DNA of 64,000 nucleotides, from the NCBI GenBank assembly GCA_001632425.1, contig KV425551.1:1406696-1470695 (forward strand), read 5' to 3'. This stretch comes from Neolentinus lepideus HHB14362 ss-1 (Eukaryota; Basidiomycota; Agaricomycetes; Gloeophyllales; Gloeophyllaceae). The position numbers were made by a program, and so were the translations under genes. The stretch's first letter is position 1, and every line of letters begins with the position of its first letter. The notes under the pieces were generated by a model. That model did not search any database. It was not told the origin of the DNA and saw nothing but the letters and a program-made list of their open reading frames with translations. This document shows positions 1-9,367 of the stretch, in pieces.

Positions 1-1247
1 CGTTAGCTGGTCGCGGCCGATGCCTCTTGGGATGAGCGGGTCAAAGGACTGCATACTAGGGTGGAGGGGTACAGGAGGATGAGGCTGCATGAGGTGGGCT
101 TGGGTAGACTGAGTTACCACGCCTTCGGGGGTGGTCACTGTAATATTGGTGTCTCGGGGATCGGCAGAGCAGTCGATTCGGTAACCTGGCGGGAGGAAAG
201 TGTTGAAGCCTTGGATGAGGAAAGGATTGCCTTGGAAGAGCATTGAAACGCGCTGGATTACACCAGGCGTATCCAGTCTAGAATACATTCAGTTAGTGGG
301 GAACACGTAAATATGAGGTACGCTCGGCAAGTAATGATAACAAGAAGCCGAGAAGATGAAGTGGCACCCAATCTTCATAGCATAGTCATGCAGAGCACGC
401 GACTAGGATGCAATGCAGTCCAGCAGTAATTTAATAACGTAGACACGCGTCCGCCACATCGAAAACAATAAGCAACTCACAACTCGCTCTTGAAATCCTT
501 CATGATATCCAAAAACCGATTATACACATCCGGCTGGTCCTGAAACTGGGCCTTGACGGCGTCGAGATAGCTCAATGCATCCGTCACATTCAATGGCCTC
601 GCAGCTGCACTTCCACCGGCGCCCCCACTCCCGCTTGTCTTCGGCGGTGGCGTTGGAGAGGTCTCCGGCGAGCTCCCAGTCAGCGGTCGAATCTCCCGCA
701 TGGCTTCCATCGGTTTCGTTTCTGGGTCCGACGGAGCAGGGATAATGGGTCCAGGAGCGCTGGATGAAGAGCCTACGCGTATATCCTGGGGAACCGCTGT
801 CGCTGTCGAAGTCGCAGGGGACATAGGTGTGGGCGGGTTGGACACTCTGGATAGTATCACAGGCGAAAGGCGCGCGGGAGCGGCAAGCTCTGCCATACTT
901 GTCGAACTTGCCCTGCTTGCCACTGGTGGGTCGAGCGCCTCATCCATGGACACGACGGGCCTCGTTGAAGGCTCGCTCGTCGTGGGTATCTCTGCTGGCT
1001 TGTCCACGTCCATTTCTACATGTACATCCACTTCTATGGATCTGCTTGACTCGGCTTCTCGTGCAGGCAAGGGCGACAGCGGCCTTGGCGGTCGGGGTGC
1101 TGGCGTCCTTTCCCGTGGTGGCAGTGGTTGCGTGGCGGCGGCGGGGTCGTCTGTCGATGTCGAGAACGTCGTCGTCGTCGTCTGTGGTGGCAGCGGCGCA
1201 GAAGGCTGAGGTTGCGGAGGCGAGGCACGGCGGGAAGGAGGGTCCAT
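1..1247 (-). CDS. SIN3: SIN3 co-repressor scaffold, N-terminal part (3' end outside window)
   Basis: Sin3 is the nuclear scaffold of the Sin3/Rpd3 histone deacetylase complex; its paired amphipathic helix (PAH) domains bind repressors. Exon 1 is 1247..481 and exon 2 is 277..1, open at the left edge; the intron 480..278 begins GTGAGT and ends CTAG. The join reads [17 protein letters not shown] and completes PAH1: [19 protein letters not shown], then FLDIMKDFK, then [16 protein letters not shown], a diagnostic Sin3 stretch. The first roughly 215 residues are Ser/Pro/Thr-rich and low in complexity, with a run of Thr codons. I chose the ATG at 1247 ([12 protein letters not shown]); an in-frame ATG at 1304 would add 19 residues of poor composition. 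PAH2, PAH3 and the HDAC-interaction region must lie beyond the window. The family is secure; the exact start is not. Confidence 0.93.
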
Positions 1248-1899
1248 GGCGCGGCGACAAGGAAGAGAATAAACGAAACAAGGCAGCTGAGCGTCTAAAC
1301 TCATAGATCTTATCTTATCTCGTCACGTGGAAGTCCTGTACTGTCAAATGCTATGTTCGAACTTGATGTAGTCGATTCAAGTAACATATATCAGCGACTG
1401 GCAAGAGACCAAGATCAGCGGCCTTATTTACATAGGAGCGAACATTATTAATAACGCCGTTTACCCTGCGACTGGCATGTCAGAATAAAATACATCTATT
1501 TGTCTTTATTTTTTCATTGACTGGTTTTAGTAACTCGCGCCATCATACTAGTTTTCAACTCATCCACTCATATATACATACACACAAGTTGTATCTGCTG
1601 TAGCAGTTCTTCGGAAGAATCGTGATATATTAAGAGAGGTGGTTGTGCTTCAAACTTCAACAACGTCCAACGAAATAGATCGGCTTCCTGAGGGTGGTAA
1701 GTAATATCATTCCGCACTTTGGCATCAATGTGCATTTCGCAATTCGCAGATCTATATATTAGTGCCCTCGAAAGCCAGCTTTGAAGGAAAAACAAGCCGA
1801 ACGCTTCGAGAGACTGTTGTGTAATTAGCATGTGCACATGTGTATAGTATATATATACTAAGACATTGCCCTGGATCGAAAACAAATCTCTTTTGATAC
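1248..1899. other. SIN3 upstream region, no gene seen
   Basis: About 650 bases between the SIN3 start and the decayed PAH1 copy. It is AT-richer than the coding flanks, and open frames are short and unlike any family I know. It probably holds the SIN3 promoter and 5' leader. Confidence 0.5.
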
Positions 1900-2265
1900 G
1901 ACCGCGACGAGAAAGAGAGTCGCAAGGTACATGTCCTGCAGGTGTTTCTCGTTCGGGAATAGCCTGCAGCGTCCTGCAGCGCTGAATCCTTGGATAGGTA
2001 ATTCCGGAAGAGCGCAGACACCCGGGTAATGGCAGTGGCATTAGAGAGGAGCGCAACAAGAGGATAACAAGCGACACCCGATCGATTCTTGAGGTCCGTC
2101 ATGACGTCCAAAACCGTATATATACACCTGTGGCTGGTCCCGAAAGAACTGCATCTTGATCGCATCCATGTACCCCAACGCCTCCATCGCGATCAATTGC
2201 ACCCCTGCATCCGCGCTGGACTTGCGCCGAGTCTCCATTGGTTTAATTTCTCGGGGTGATAACGT
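1900..2265 (-). pseudogene. Decayed duplicate of the SIN3 PAH1 region
   Basis: The minus strand reads REIKPMETRRKSS, then ALGYMDAIKMQFF and RDQPQVY, matching intact SIN3 [12 protein letters not shown] and QDQPDVY. The frame then breaks: TVLDVMTDLKN, matching FLDIMKDFK, is in another frame. Further on, ITRVSALFRN and then, at base level, the TATCCAAGGATTCA stretch match SIN3 exon 2 ([19 protein letters not shown]). The intron position appears kept but the intron is shorter. At least two frameshifts and no route to a long product make this a pseudogene. It sits on the same strand as SIN3 and begins about 650 bases upstream of it, so a local tandem duplication is likely. Edges are approximate. 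Confidence 0.68.
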
Positions 2266-3019
2266 TTAGCGACAGTACCGGCCATATCTCCATGGGTCAA
2301 CGAAGATTGGCATCTCCACCAATTGCAACACACTTTGTGTATCGCCAAATTATGGTAGGTATCGGACGCTATAGAAAGCGTCATCCAAACCAGCAATACG
2401 AGGTGCCGTGATAGCGATGTCGGAATTTCTAGAGTAGCACGCGTAAGTACGAGTGACACCGTATTAGCTTCAAAAAAAACGGGATAACATCCCGACAGGC
2501 TTTGCTATCCAGAAATTAGAAGAACCCTTGCCAGGTTGATCACGCCTGATGAGGTCTTGGGACGGATCTCGTAAGCTCCTATCAAACAGGGTGTCTGCTT
2601 GTGCCACCATCAGGCGCGTGAGCGACGGGGACGTAGCAAGGCCGGACGGATGATATTGCAGCTAGTTGCGTGAGCTGCATCGTCACAAGCAGTAAATAGA
2701 TCCTGAGGAAGGGGTCAGGGTCGGGTAAGGCTCTCGCATTTGCGAGCGGTATACGTTGAGGGGCATTCTAGACAAAGAATGTCGCTGAGGGCGCTTGACC
2801 CTCGACTTGACAGATGTGGTCTTGTACACCAGGAGGAGTTAGTTTCGAGGAAAAGGGAGCGGGGATGAAAGATGCAGAGCGAGCGTGGGTCCGGGCCAGC
2901 CACATCGAAGGCGACGGTTACGACGGTTACTACTAGGGAAGCAAAGATTCTGAGTGAGGTTGATACTCAGAGTTTCTAGGATACGAACCCGTTGGCTAAG
3001 ATCCAGGAAGACGGAGTCT
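2266..3019. other. Intergenic stretch, no gene recognised
   Basis: About 750 bases with only short unrelated frames on both strands. It lies between two gene relics, so it may be degenerate duplicated DNA, but I see no specific match. Confidence 0.4.
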
Positions 3020-3500
3020 GTCGTCTAATAAACGGCTTCTCTCAAGCAGACCTTGCTGCAGTACTTGAAAGTATCCACCATTCTCACGACCTCCGCCCAT
3101 TTCTCACCTCCGAATTTGTATCTGGCTGCCGTTACGCTCTGCAAGAATGGATAGTGGTGGTCAATCCACTGCGCCACCAATACCACATCTTTCGAATCTG
3201 CTCCGTCCAGAGAAATATGTTGCAATGCATGTTGCGAGATCGGGAACTCCTCCGGTGAAGGCAAAGGGACGTTCGGATTACAGCTACCGACAAAACAATA
3301 GAACAGTTGAGATTTCTCCCAACCACGCTGCTGCTCACCAAAAAGGGTTGCTCCGATTGATCCTACAATATCCCAACTCAGCGCTCAGCTGCCATGCTCG
3401 AGCGCCTCTGCATGAGTTTCCGGAGTTACGTATGTCAAGGATTCAAGCTTTGACAGAACCTCCCAGTATCGGTTTGCAGGCCAGGGGCGTTAACAGACAC
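3020..3500 (-). pseudogene. Relic of an F-box/LRR-type gene
   Basis: The minus strand contains RYWEVLSKLESLTYVTPET and, after a stop and a frame change, SQHALQHISLDGADSKDVV, LVAQWIDHHYPFLQSV and EKWAEVVRMVDTF. This spacing of Leu and hydrophobic residues, with 'fP.L..v' phrases, is typical of the C-terminal leucine-rich part of basidiomycete F-box proteins. There is no F-box start, and stops interrupt the frame, so it is a fragment. It does not obviously copy any one of the complete F-box genes in the window. Confidence 0.45.
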
Positions 3501-3570
3501 TAAGTGGGATGGTGCCCGGTGGCGCGGTACTTAAATGGGTTTCCTTCGCATCGACAGCTCCACGCATAGG

Positions 3571-3680
3571 AAAGGGCAACTGTGTCCTGTTTCGCGGCGG
3601 CACAAAAAAGGCACCCTGTCCCTTACGATGCAGGAGTCCCTTTGCTCGCCACCGCGAAAAAGGACACGTCCTTTGCCCAC
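3571..3680. repeat. Imperfect inverted repeat, about 50-base arms
   Basis: The left arm (about 3571-3622) and the reverse complement of the right arm (about 3628-3679) align over most of their length. The best core is TGTCCTGTTTCGCGG against TGTCCTTTTTCGCGG on the other strand. The loop is only a few bases, so the transcript could fold as a long hairpin. It may be a remnant of a small inverted-repeat transposable element. I see no clear target-site duplication. Confidence 0.55.
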
Positions 3681-4150
3681 CGTGAGATCTGAAGCTTGTC
3701 GTTTTGTCGTTAGCTGTAAACTTGAGACCCAGAGACAGCAAAGATGGGCAGTAGGAAACGAAGGCCATGAGGCCCGGGATAGTAGGCGTCATCGGTATCA
3801 CGATGGTGTGTTCCGGTTGGTCTGTCAAACATGGATGACCTTGTTCTGTATATCTGGCGCCTCTGGTTCGTGTAGCACCACGTGAAGCTTCGTCAGCTTG
3901 CTTGGGTTTGACCGGGATAAGGCGGAACGGGGAATGACCGTCACTCGGCAATATCGGTGTGACATCCGCGCTTGTGGGTTGGTCGAACGGATGCCACGCC
4001 TTTAAACAACAAACAATAAGTGCAACATGTTTTTTTTTCAAAACCAGTGGTCGTATCTTATATACAAGAGTCCCTAAAGCTGATGCAACTACATTCTGCA
4101 CAGTTTTAGGCATACAAATGGTTCAAAGCCTCTCACGTGACAATCACACT

Positions 4151-4163
4151 TTGACCAGGTCAA
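4151..4163. repeat. 13-base palindrome TTGACCAGGTCAA
   Basis: Two six-base half sites (TTGACC/GGTCAA) with a single-base centre, followed at once by a third GGTCAAA half site. This arrangement is common for dimeric transcription factor sites, but no regulator is implied by the sequence alone. Confidence 0.35.
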
Positions 4164-4598
4164 AAAACGGTCAAACCCCAGTTAAGGCCATCACCGCCTG
4201 GTAGAGCAGGTATACAGATACCATCTGTGCCCCTGGGGCTCTCATGACTGGTAATATTGGAGGGAACATCTGTTTCTGGGCACGCACGCCACACAACGCA
4301 GGCTCACTAATGTCGTCCTTAGTACGTGCTTGATCATCAGTTTCATTCCTTGTGACAACATCTACTACTAAGCACCACTACTAGATAGCTAGATGGGCGC
4401 AGGGATTACAATTAAATATAAATAATAAATAAACTAGATCAGCCAGGCAGGCCTCAATAAACGAGTGACGAGATGCGAGACGCAATGAGATGAGATGGAC
4501 AAATGAAAGTATGAATTCGTATGAATATGAGCTGGTGTACAGATGTGATTGAAAATGCGAATGACCCAGAAATGCGGTGAACGAACGACTCCCTCCCC

Positions 4599-6047
4599 TC
4601 ACGCATTGGAATTCGTCCTCTTAAACAACGCCCTCGGACTTGCACTAGCGCTGGTGCTCGCGCCAGCAGGCGGTGTCGGTAACCCCCTACTCGCCAGCGC
4701 CCCATCAACCTCCTCCAGCGTTGGCGGCAGCCTCTCCCTCTCCCCCCTTCCCCTCGGGCTCCTCCCCCTGCTCGCCGGAGGCGTCCCTGGCATGGACGGA
4801 GGTAAAGTGCTGCTCACACTGGCCGGCGAGGGGCTCGTCGCGGACGAAGGGGTCGGTGGCAGGTGAAAGTACGAGCGGAGGCTGCTATTCGACGTCTTCG
4901 ACACTCGCAGCCGCTCCTCGCGCACTTTGCGCACGTAATCCTGCGCCTCCGGCGAGCCGGGCTGTGGAAAGAAGTACGGAGCAGAATAAGGATTTGTGCG
5001 TTGAGGGAGAGTGGGCAATGAGGTAGTGCGGGTTGGCTTCTTGTGGAGACCTATTATAGTGGGACGGTGGGTTAAGCATGAGGAACGAGGATGGAGGAGA
5101 GCATGGCAGCAGCACTGACATCGATCAACTGAGCCTGCACGTAAGAGGTTGTGCTCGCCCTCCTGGGAACTTCCTCTCTCCTGCGTGTGGTCTGACGACC
5201 TTCGGGAGTGGGTCTTTTGGCACTCTGGGAACGCCACACCTGGCTCTTTCTTTTCTCTCCGCTTTCCTGCCGAAGGACTGACAGTGGGTTCTCCGTCTTC
5301 GGAGCTGAATGTCACGATCTTCTCTTTCCCTTTTGCCAGTGAGGGCGCAGGCGTACTGAGAGACCTCTGCAGCTTCTTCTTCCGATCGATTTTTGCCGAA
5401 GCAAGCCCCTTACCCAAAATCCGAAGAGGGTTCTTGCCCTTGCATTGCTTCTGTGGCACAAGCGGATCCACAACGGCAGAGTCTAGCCGTACAGCGGAAG
5501 TCGAAGCCACATTCTCCTGAACTAGTATCGGAGCCACATTTTCCTGGACGAGTCGCGGAGTAGCCGAAACTGGCGAAGTGTCCGCAATGGGAGAGAGCGA
5601 CCGGACTCGCTCTGGGCGAATTCTGCTTCTCGACCTCTCTCGAGGCAGGCGTAGCTGGAGGTCCGAGCCAGGAGGCACGGCGAGACTCTCATGGAAGGTC
5701 ACGCGATGCGCGGATGGAACAGTGGCGTCGGACGTCGTCGACTGCGACAAGAACGAGCCGACGCTGCTTCGCGGAGACTGCCCTTGCGTTTGCTCGGGAT
5801 GCTTGGGGACCGGCAGGGCATTGCTGTGATCGGTGGTGACTGGGGGGAACTGGCCTGGTATGATGTAGTTGAGGGCGAGGGATAAGATGCTCTATTCCAC
5901 AGGACCATTACCCGCGTCTGTCATCAGACCGCATTCGAGGTGAGGTAACGTGCATCAGTAACTCACCAGGGTGAATCCAGCTGAGCCTGCGACTACAGTC
6001 AGGGCACCTACAGCCACGCGCCTCGACACGTCGTATATGTAGTCCAT
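4599..6047 (-). CDS. Unknown Ser/Pro-rich protein with N-terminal membrane segment
   Basis: Exon 1 is 6047..5967 (27 codons, starting MDYIYDVSRR) and exon 2 is 5891..4599; the intron 5966..5892 begins GTGAGT, has a CTGAT branch-like motif and ends ATAG. The product is 457 residues. Residues about 10-40 (VAVGALTVVAGSAGFTL then SILSLALNYII) are hydrophobic and look like one membrane anchor. The rest is basic, Ser/Pro/Arg-rich and probably disordered, apart from a more ordered stretch NPYSAPYFFPQPGSPEAQ followed by DYVRKVREERLRV. An optional in-frame intron of 90 bases (5140..5051, GTGCAG...ATAATAG) would remove a Cys/His-rich piece and leave about 427 residues. I recognise no family; this looks like a fungus-specific protein. 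Confidence 0.6.
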
Positions 6048-7458
6048 GGGAGGTGATGGTGCGCAGTAAGCCTTGGGACTGTCTTGAGCAGCCAGCGTGC
6101 TTGTGGGTCGTGTAATCGTGTAGTCGCCGGAAACAAGCCGACCAACACAAAGAGGAAGGTCCTCCGAGAAAGTGGTACGACGGCTGAACAATTGATATGA
6201 GATGTGGAACTGGGACACAGCTGTGCTCGGAGTGTATACTGAACTGAGCAGGCAGGCGTGATCTCTAGATTGGCTCAGAAGCACTGGCAAGATGCGGGCC
6301 CATGAGCCTAGTGTTCCGTTGAGTGCGGGCGAGGGGAGAGGAGGGAACAAAGGCAAGAAAATGCCTGGGATAAATAGCAAACCATGTCCAGCGACCGCTT
6401 ATGCTGGGCGATCTCGGACTATCGATGCAACGCGCAATCACCGGTCAGCATCTCTGCGTAAGCGGATATCAATCTATATCAATCGAGCTGTCATCCCACC
6501 GGTGGCGCGAATAAATGGCATTTCCGCCCGCGCTTGCTGTCTTCTGCTGTCTTGCACAACAGCGTCGTACGTGCCCGTCGTGCTGCATCTTTTCCGATCG
6601 CGCTAATTCAGACGGCCTCGAAATAAATTTCGGAATATGGGTTTTAGTGTCCTTGACTCGACTCGGACATGTCACCGGTAACCGGCTACTCGACATCGAG
6701 CATCCTCATGATATATCCTGATCTCCTGAATCCTGATCATCATATTTGTGTTCGCACCATTAGCCACTTCCAAGACCGACGAACCCGCGGCATTCTCTGC
6801 GGTAGCTGCAACGTCGCGCTTGCGCCTTTCTGAGATGCTTCGGTCTTTTGCTGTGGCTGTCTGCAGATTCTTGTGTCGCGCTAGAATTTACGAGACATTT
6901 AATCTGAAACATCAGACATCGGGTCTATTACCGCGAATAGGAGATGTAGGGTCACCCTCCTCTTCATACTCAATGCCGCCGGATCTGACAGAACTATAGA
7001 GCGCCCGATCACATTGAAAGTATCCGACCGCACAAAAGAATGGAAGTATTAGCCTTGAGCAAAACAACCCTCAATTCGCTTGATTCTGGTTGGATCTTCG
7101 CAGACATCTTTATTTCGCTCGGAGCTAGTGCTCAGAGGGGTGCGGACCATCACAGTTGTGATTTTGACGGAGTTGTTGCGGTGCATTCGATGTTAGCAGA
7201 CCAGTGACATCAGCTGACAGTGTTTGTAAATACGCCAAATAGTTGTAGTTGATTAGAGTTGATTTCCCCCTTGTATTGCCAGTGGTACAGTTCGAGCATA
7301 TGAAATGTTGAGCGGCGTCAAAGGCGACTGTACCCATAGTAGCAGTGCTGGGTACTGTCGACCACGTGCGGTCGCGGTTGTCTGAGTGTGTGAACTCAGT
7401 TACGTGCAAACCCTTCGCCGTCACCGTCCTCATCCCTCTCAACGCCTTGTCCCCAGCT
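6048..7458. other. Divergent intergenic region, no gene seen
   Basis: 1.4 kb between the unknown minus-strand gene and SHO1 on the plus strand, so it holds both promoters. Open frames here are short, and none joins through splice signals into anything recognisable. Confidence 0.5.
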
Positions 7459-8730
7459 ATGCCTCCTCGCGGTAGCGAAGGCTACGACTTTACTCCCATT
7501 CTGACACATTATCTTTTCTTGTTCACGACAATCCTTGCTGTGGTACGTTCTCCTACGCCTCTTCGTGCGCAGTCATATGTCTCATGTCGTTCGACTAACT
7601 TGTTTTCGTGGGCTTTAGGTAGGATGGTTTGTAGCGTTCATATCGCAAGCGATAGCGACAGCAAACTGTGAGTCTTGACGCGGAAGAGGGGTACTGACCG
7701 TCTGACTCTTGTTCTAGTTGGACACAGCGCAGTGGGCGTTCTATGGTTCGCTATCTTCCTGCAACTATTCTTGATTCTCGGCGTCCTGCACACCCTCGCG
7801 AGTGATTCAATATCAATGCACCGATTCCAAATATCCGTCTTCGGCGCCGTCGCTGTCGTCTTTGCCGTCGAGGGCGTCAATATGGGCATCTTCACCGGCT
7901 CCTCTTCCCTCGACGCCATGGCGGCTGGCTGGCTCATCCTCGCGATCGTCAACATCCTCTGGGTCCTCTACTTCACCTCTGAAGAAGACTCACTCGCGCT
8001 CCATATCTTCAACTCCCTCGGCACAGGCGGCCTCAGCCCTCCATCTCGACGGCGCAGGACGCGGGCACAGTCCGCACACATGGCAGGGGCGAACGGCTAC
8101 AATGCGGGCTACGCCTCTGGCGGCGGCATTGGTTACGACATGAAGATGGGCGGGAACAGCATCGGCGGAGGTCCCGGCATTCGGAGCCAGAATAGCATCA
8201 ATGGGGGCAGCTTGGAGGGTGGTGCGACAAGGAGCATCGCGGGCGGCACTGGGCCTGAGAGTCTGCGAAATGCGCCAGTGGGCGGGGGCGGGGGCGGGTC
8301 GATTAACGGCGATAATCAGCCCGGCGCGACGTCACCGTTGATGGGCGGGAATGCCGGTATTGGTGCGGGAGGCGGAGTGGTCAGTCCATCAGGCAGTGGG
8401 AACCCCGTGGATGCCGCAGCCGAGAACTACTCGTACAAAGCTAAAGCACTATACACTTGTACGTGATGGATTGCACTCTCAAGAGTATGTTACTAACAAA
8501 CTCTCTTCAGACACCGCTTCACCGGACGACCCTAATGAGATTTCGTTCACGAAAGGGGAAATTCTCGATATCTTGGACAAGCAGGGGAAGTGGTGGCAAG
8601 CAAAAAAGGCAGACGGGTCAGTTGGAAGTGCGTATCCACGTCTTTTGACATTTTCGCCATGGATACTAATTTAAAATTTCGCCTCGTGTTTTGCGCAGTC
8701 GCCCCCTCTAATTACCTCCAGATTATTTGA
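7459..8730 (+). CDS. SHO1: SHO1 high-osmolarity sensor (four TM segments plus SH3)
   Basis: Sho1 is a plasma-membrane scaffold at the head of one branch of the HOG MAP kinase pathway; its SH3 domain recruits Pbs2. Exons are 7459..7542, 7619..7667, 7718..8458, 8511..8627 and 8699..8730, giving 340 residues with every junction in phase. The N-terminus starts MPPRGSEGYDFTPILTHYLF; four hydrophobic segments follow, including GWFVAFISQAIATANFGHSA, VGVLWFAIFLQLFLILGVL and WLILAIVNILWVLYFTSEED, the conserved Sho1 membrane core. A linker of about 130 residues is rich in Gly, Asn and Ser. The C-terminal SH3 domain reads YKAKALYTYTASPDDPNEIS, GEILDILDKQGKWWQAKK and VGIAPSNYLQII, with the ALYxY, WW and SNY signatures. 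Two introns cut the SH3 domain. Length and order match fungal Sho1. Confidence 0.95.
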
Positions 8731-9367
8731 TGATAGAGTCTTGCGTTTGCTCTCTATTCTCGCTCATCTTACTCGCTGTCTGTCTTTGTATAAACGCTGT
8801 CTCACGACTGCAAGAAACCACGTGCTATAATGGCTTGCTTGCGTGCCGATACCCTTCCCGCCTTTTAATGCTTCAATCTCGGACTCAACGTCTGTCTCTG
8901 TCTGCTCTCCATGTTCTCTTCCCATGTCACATCAAATTGCATTTCTGGTTGTCATGAACGGACAGGACGTCTTACTTTCCACTGTAGCCCTCGGCACCCC
9001 TTTCCTTGTTCTCTCCTATTCCATGCTGCTACCGTGCCTTGCTTTCACCTATCTATTGGATTTTAGTATTAGACCTTTTTGGGTCCCTTCCTCAGATGTA
9101 AGAACAGCTTGCAATGCATAGACCATCATCGCACCGAATTTGATTATGCTCCGCACGAGTCCCTGCACACTGCCACGCTAGTCTACTCCCATAAGAAATT
9201 GATTTACGCCGTTGAATTTGCTGTATGTTTGCTGGTTATAATGCTACACAATGCTGTTGAGTTATACTGTACAACATAAACGCAGATGATACCAATGTGT
9301 GCGGCCTCTAACAATAGACAGAACGATACCCACACATCCACCCAAAGCACCAGAAACCTACCGTAAA
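8731..9367. other. Convergent intergenic region (3' UTRs)
   Basis: Lies between the stop codons of SHO1 (+) and the RNF10-type gene (-), so it should hold both 3' untranslated regions. It is T-rich after SHO1. No gene is seen. Confidence 0.5.

Larger units (their letters stand above)
3501..4598. other. Gene-poor region with inverted repeat and palindrome
   Basis: About 1.1 kb between relics and the first unknown gene. A 207-codon open frame on the minus strand (4113..3490) has odd composition, crosses the inverted repeat at 3571-3680 and resembles nothing known, so I do not call it. A perfect palindrome with a single-base centre lies at 4151-4163. Confidence 0.45.

Noticed and set aside
1140..1190. 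GTC trinucleotide run as a microsatellite
   Set aside because: It lies inside SIN3 exon 1 and encodes Thr/Asp-rich low-complexity sequence on the minus strand; not an independent feature.
3490..4113. 207-codon open frame on the minus strand
   Set aside because: Unusual composition, overlaps the inverted repeat, no family resemblance and no splice partners.
4190..4225. tRNA-like A box (TGGTAGAGCAG)
   Set aside because: No B box (GGTTCGAATCC-like) at the right distance and no acceptor stem; the match is chance.
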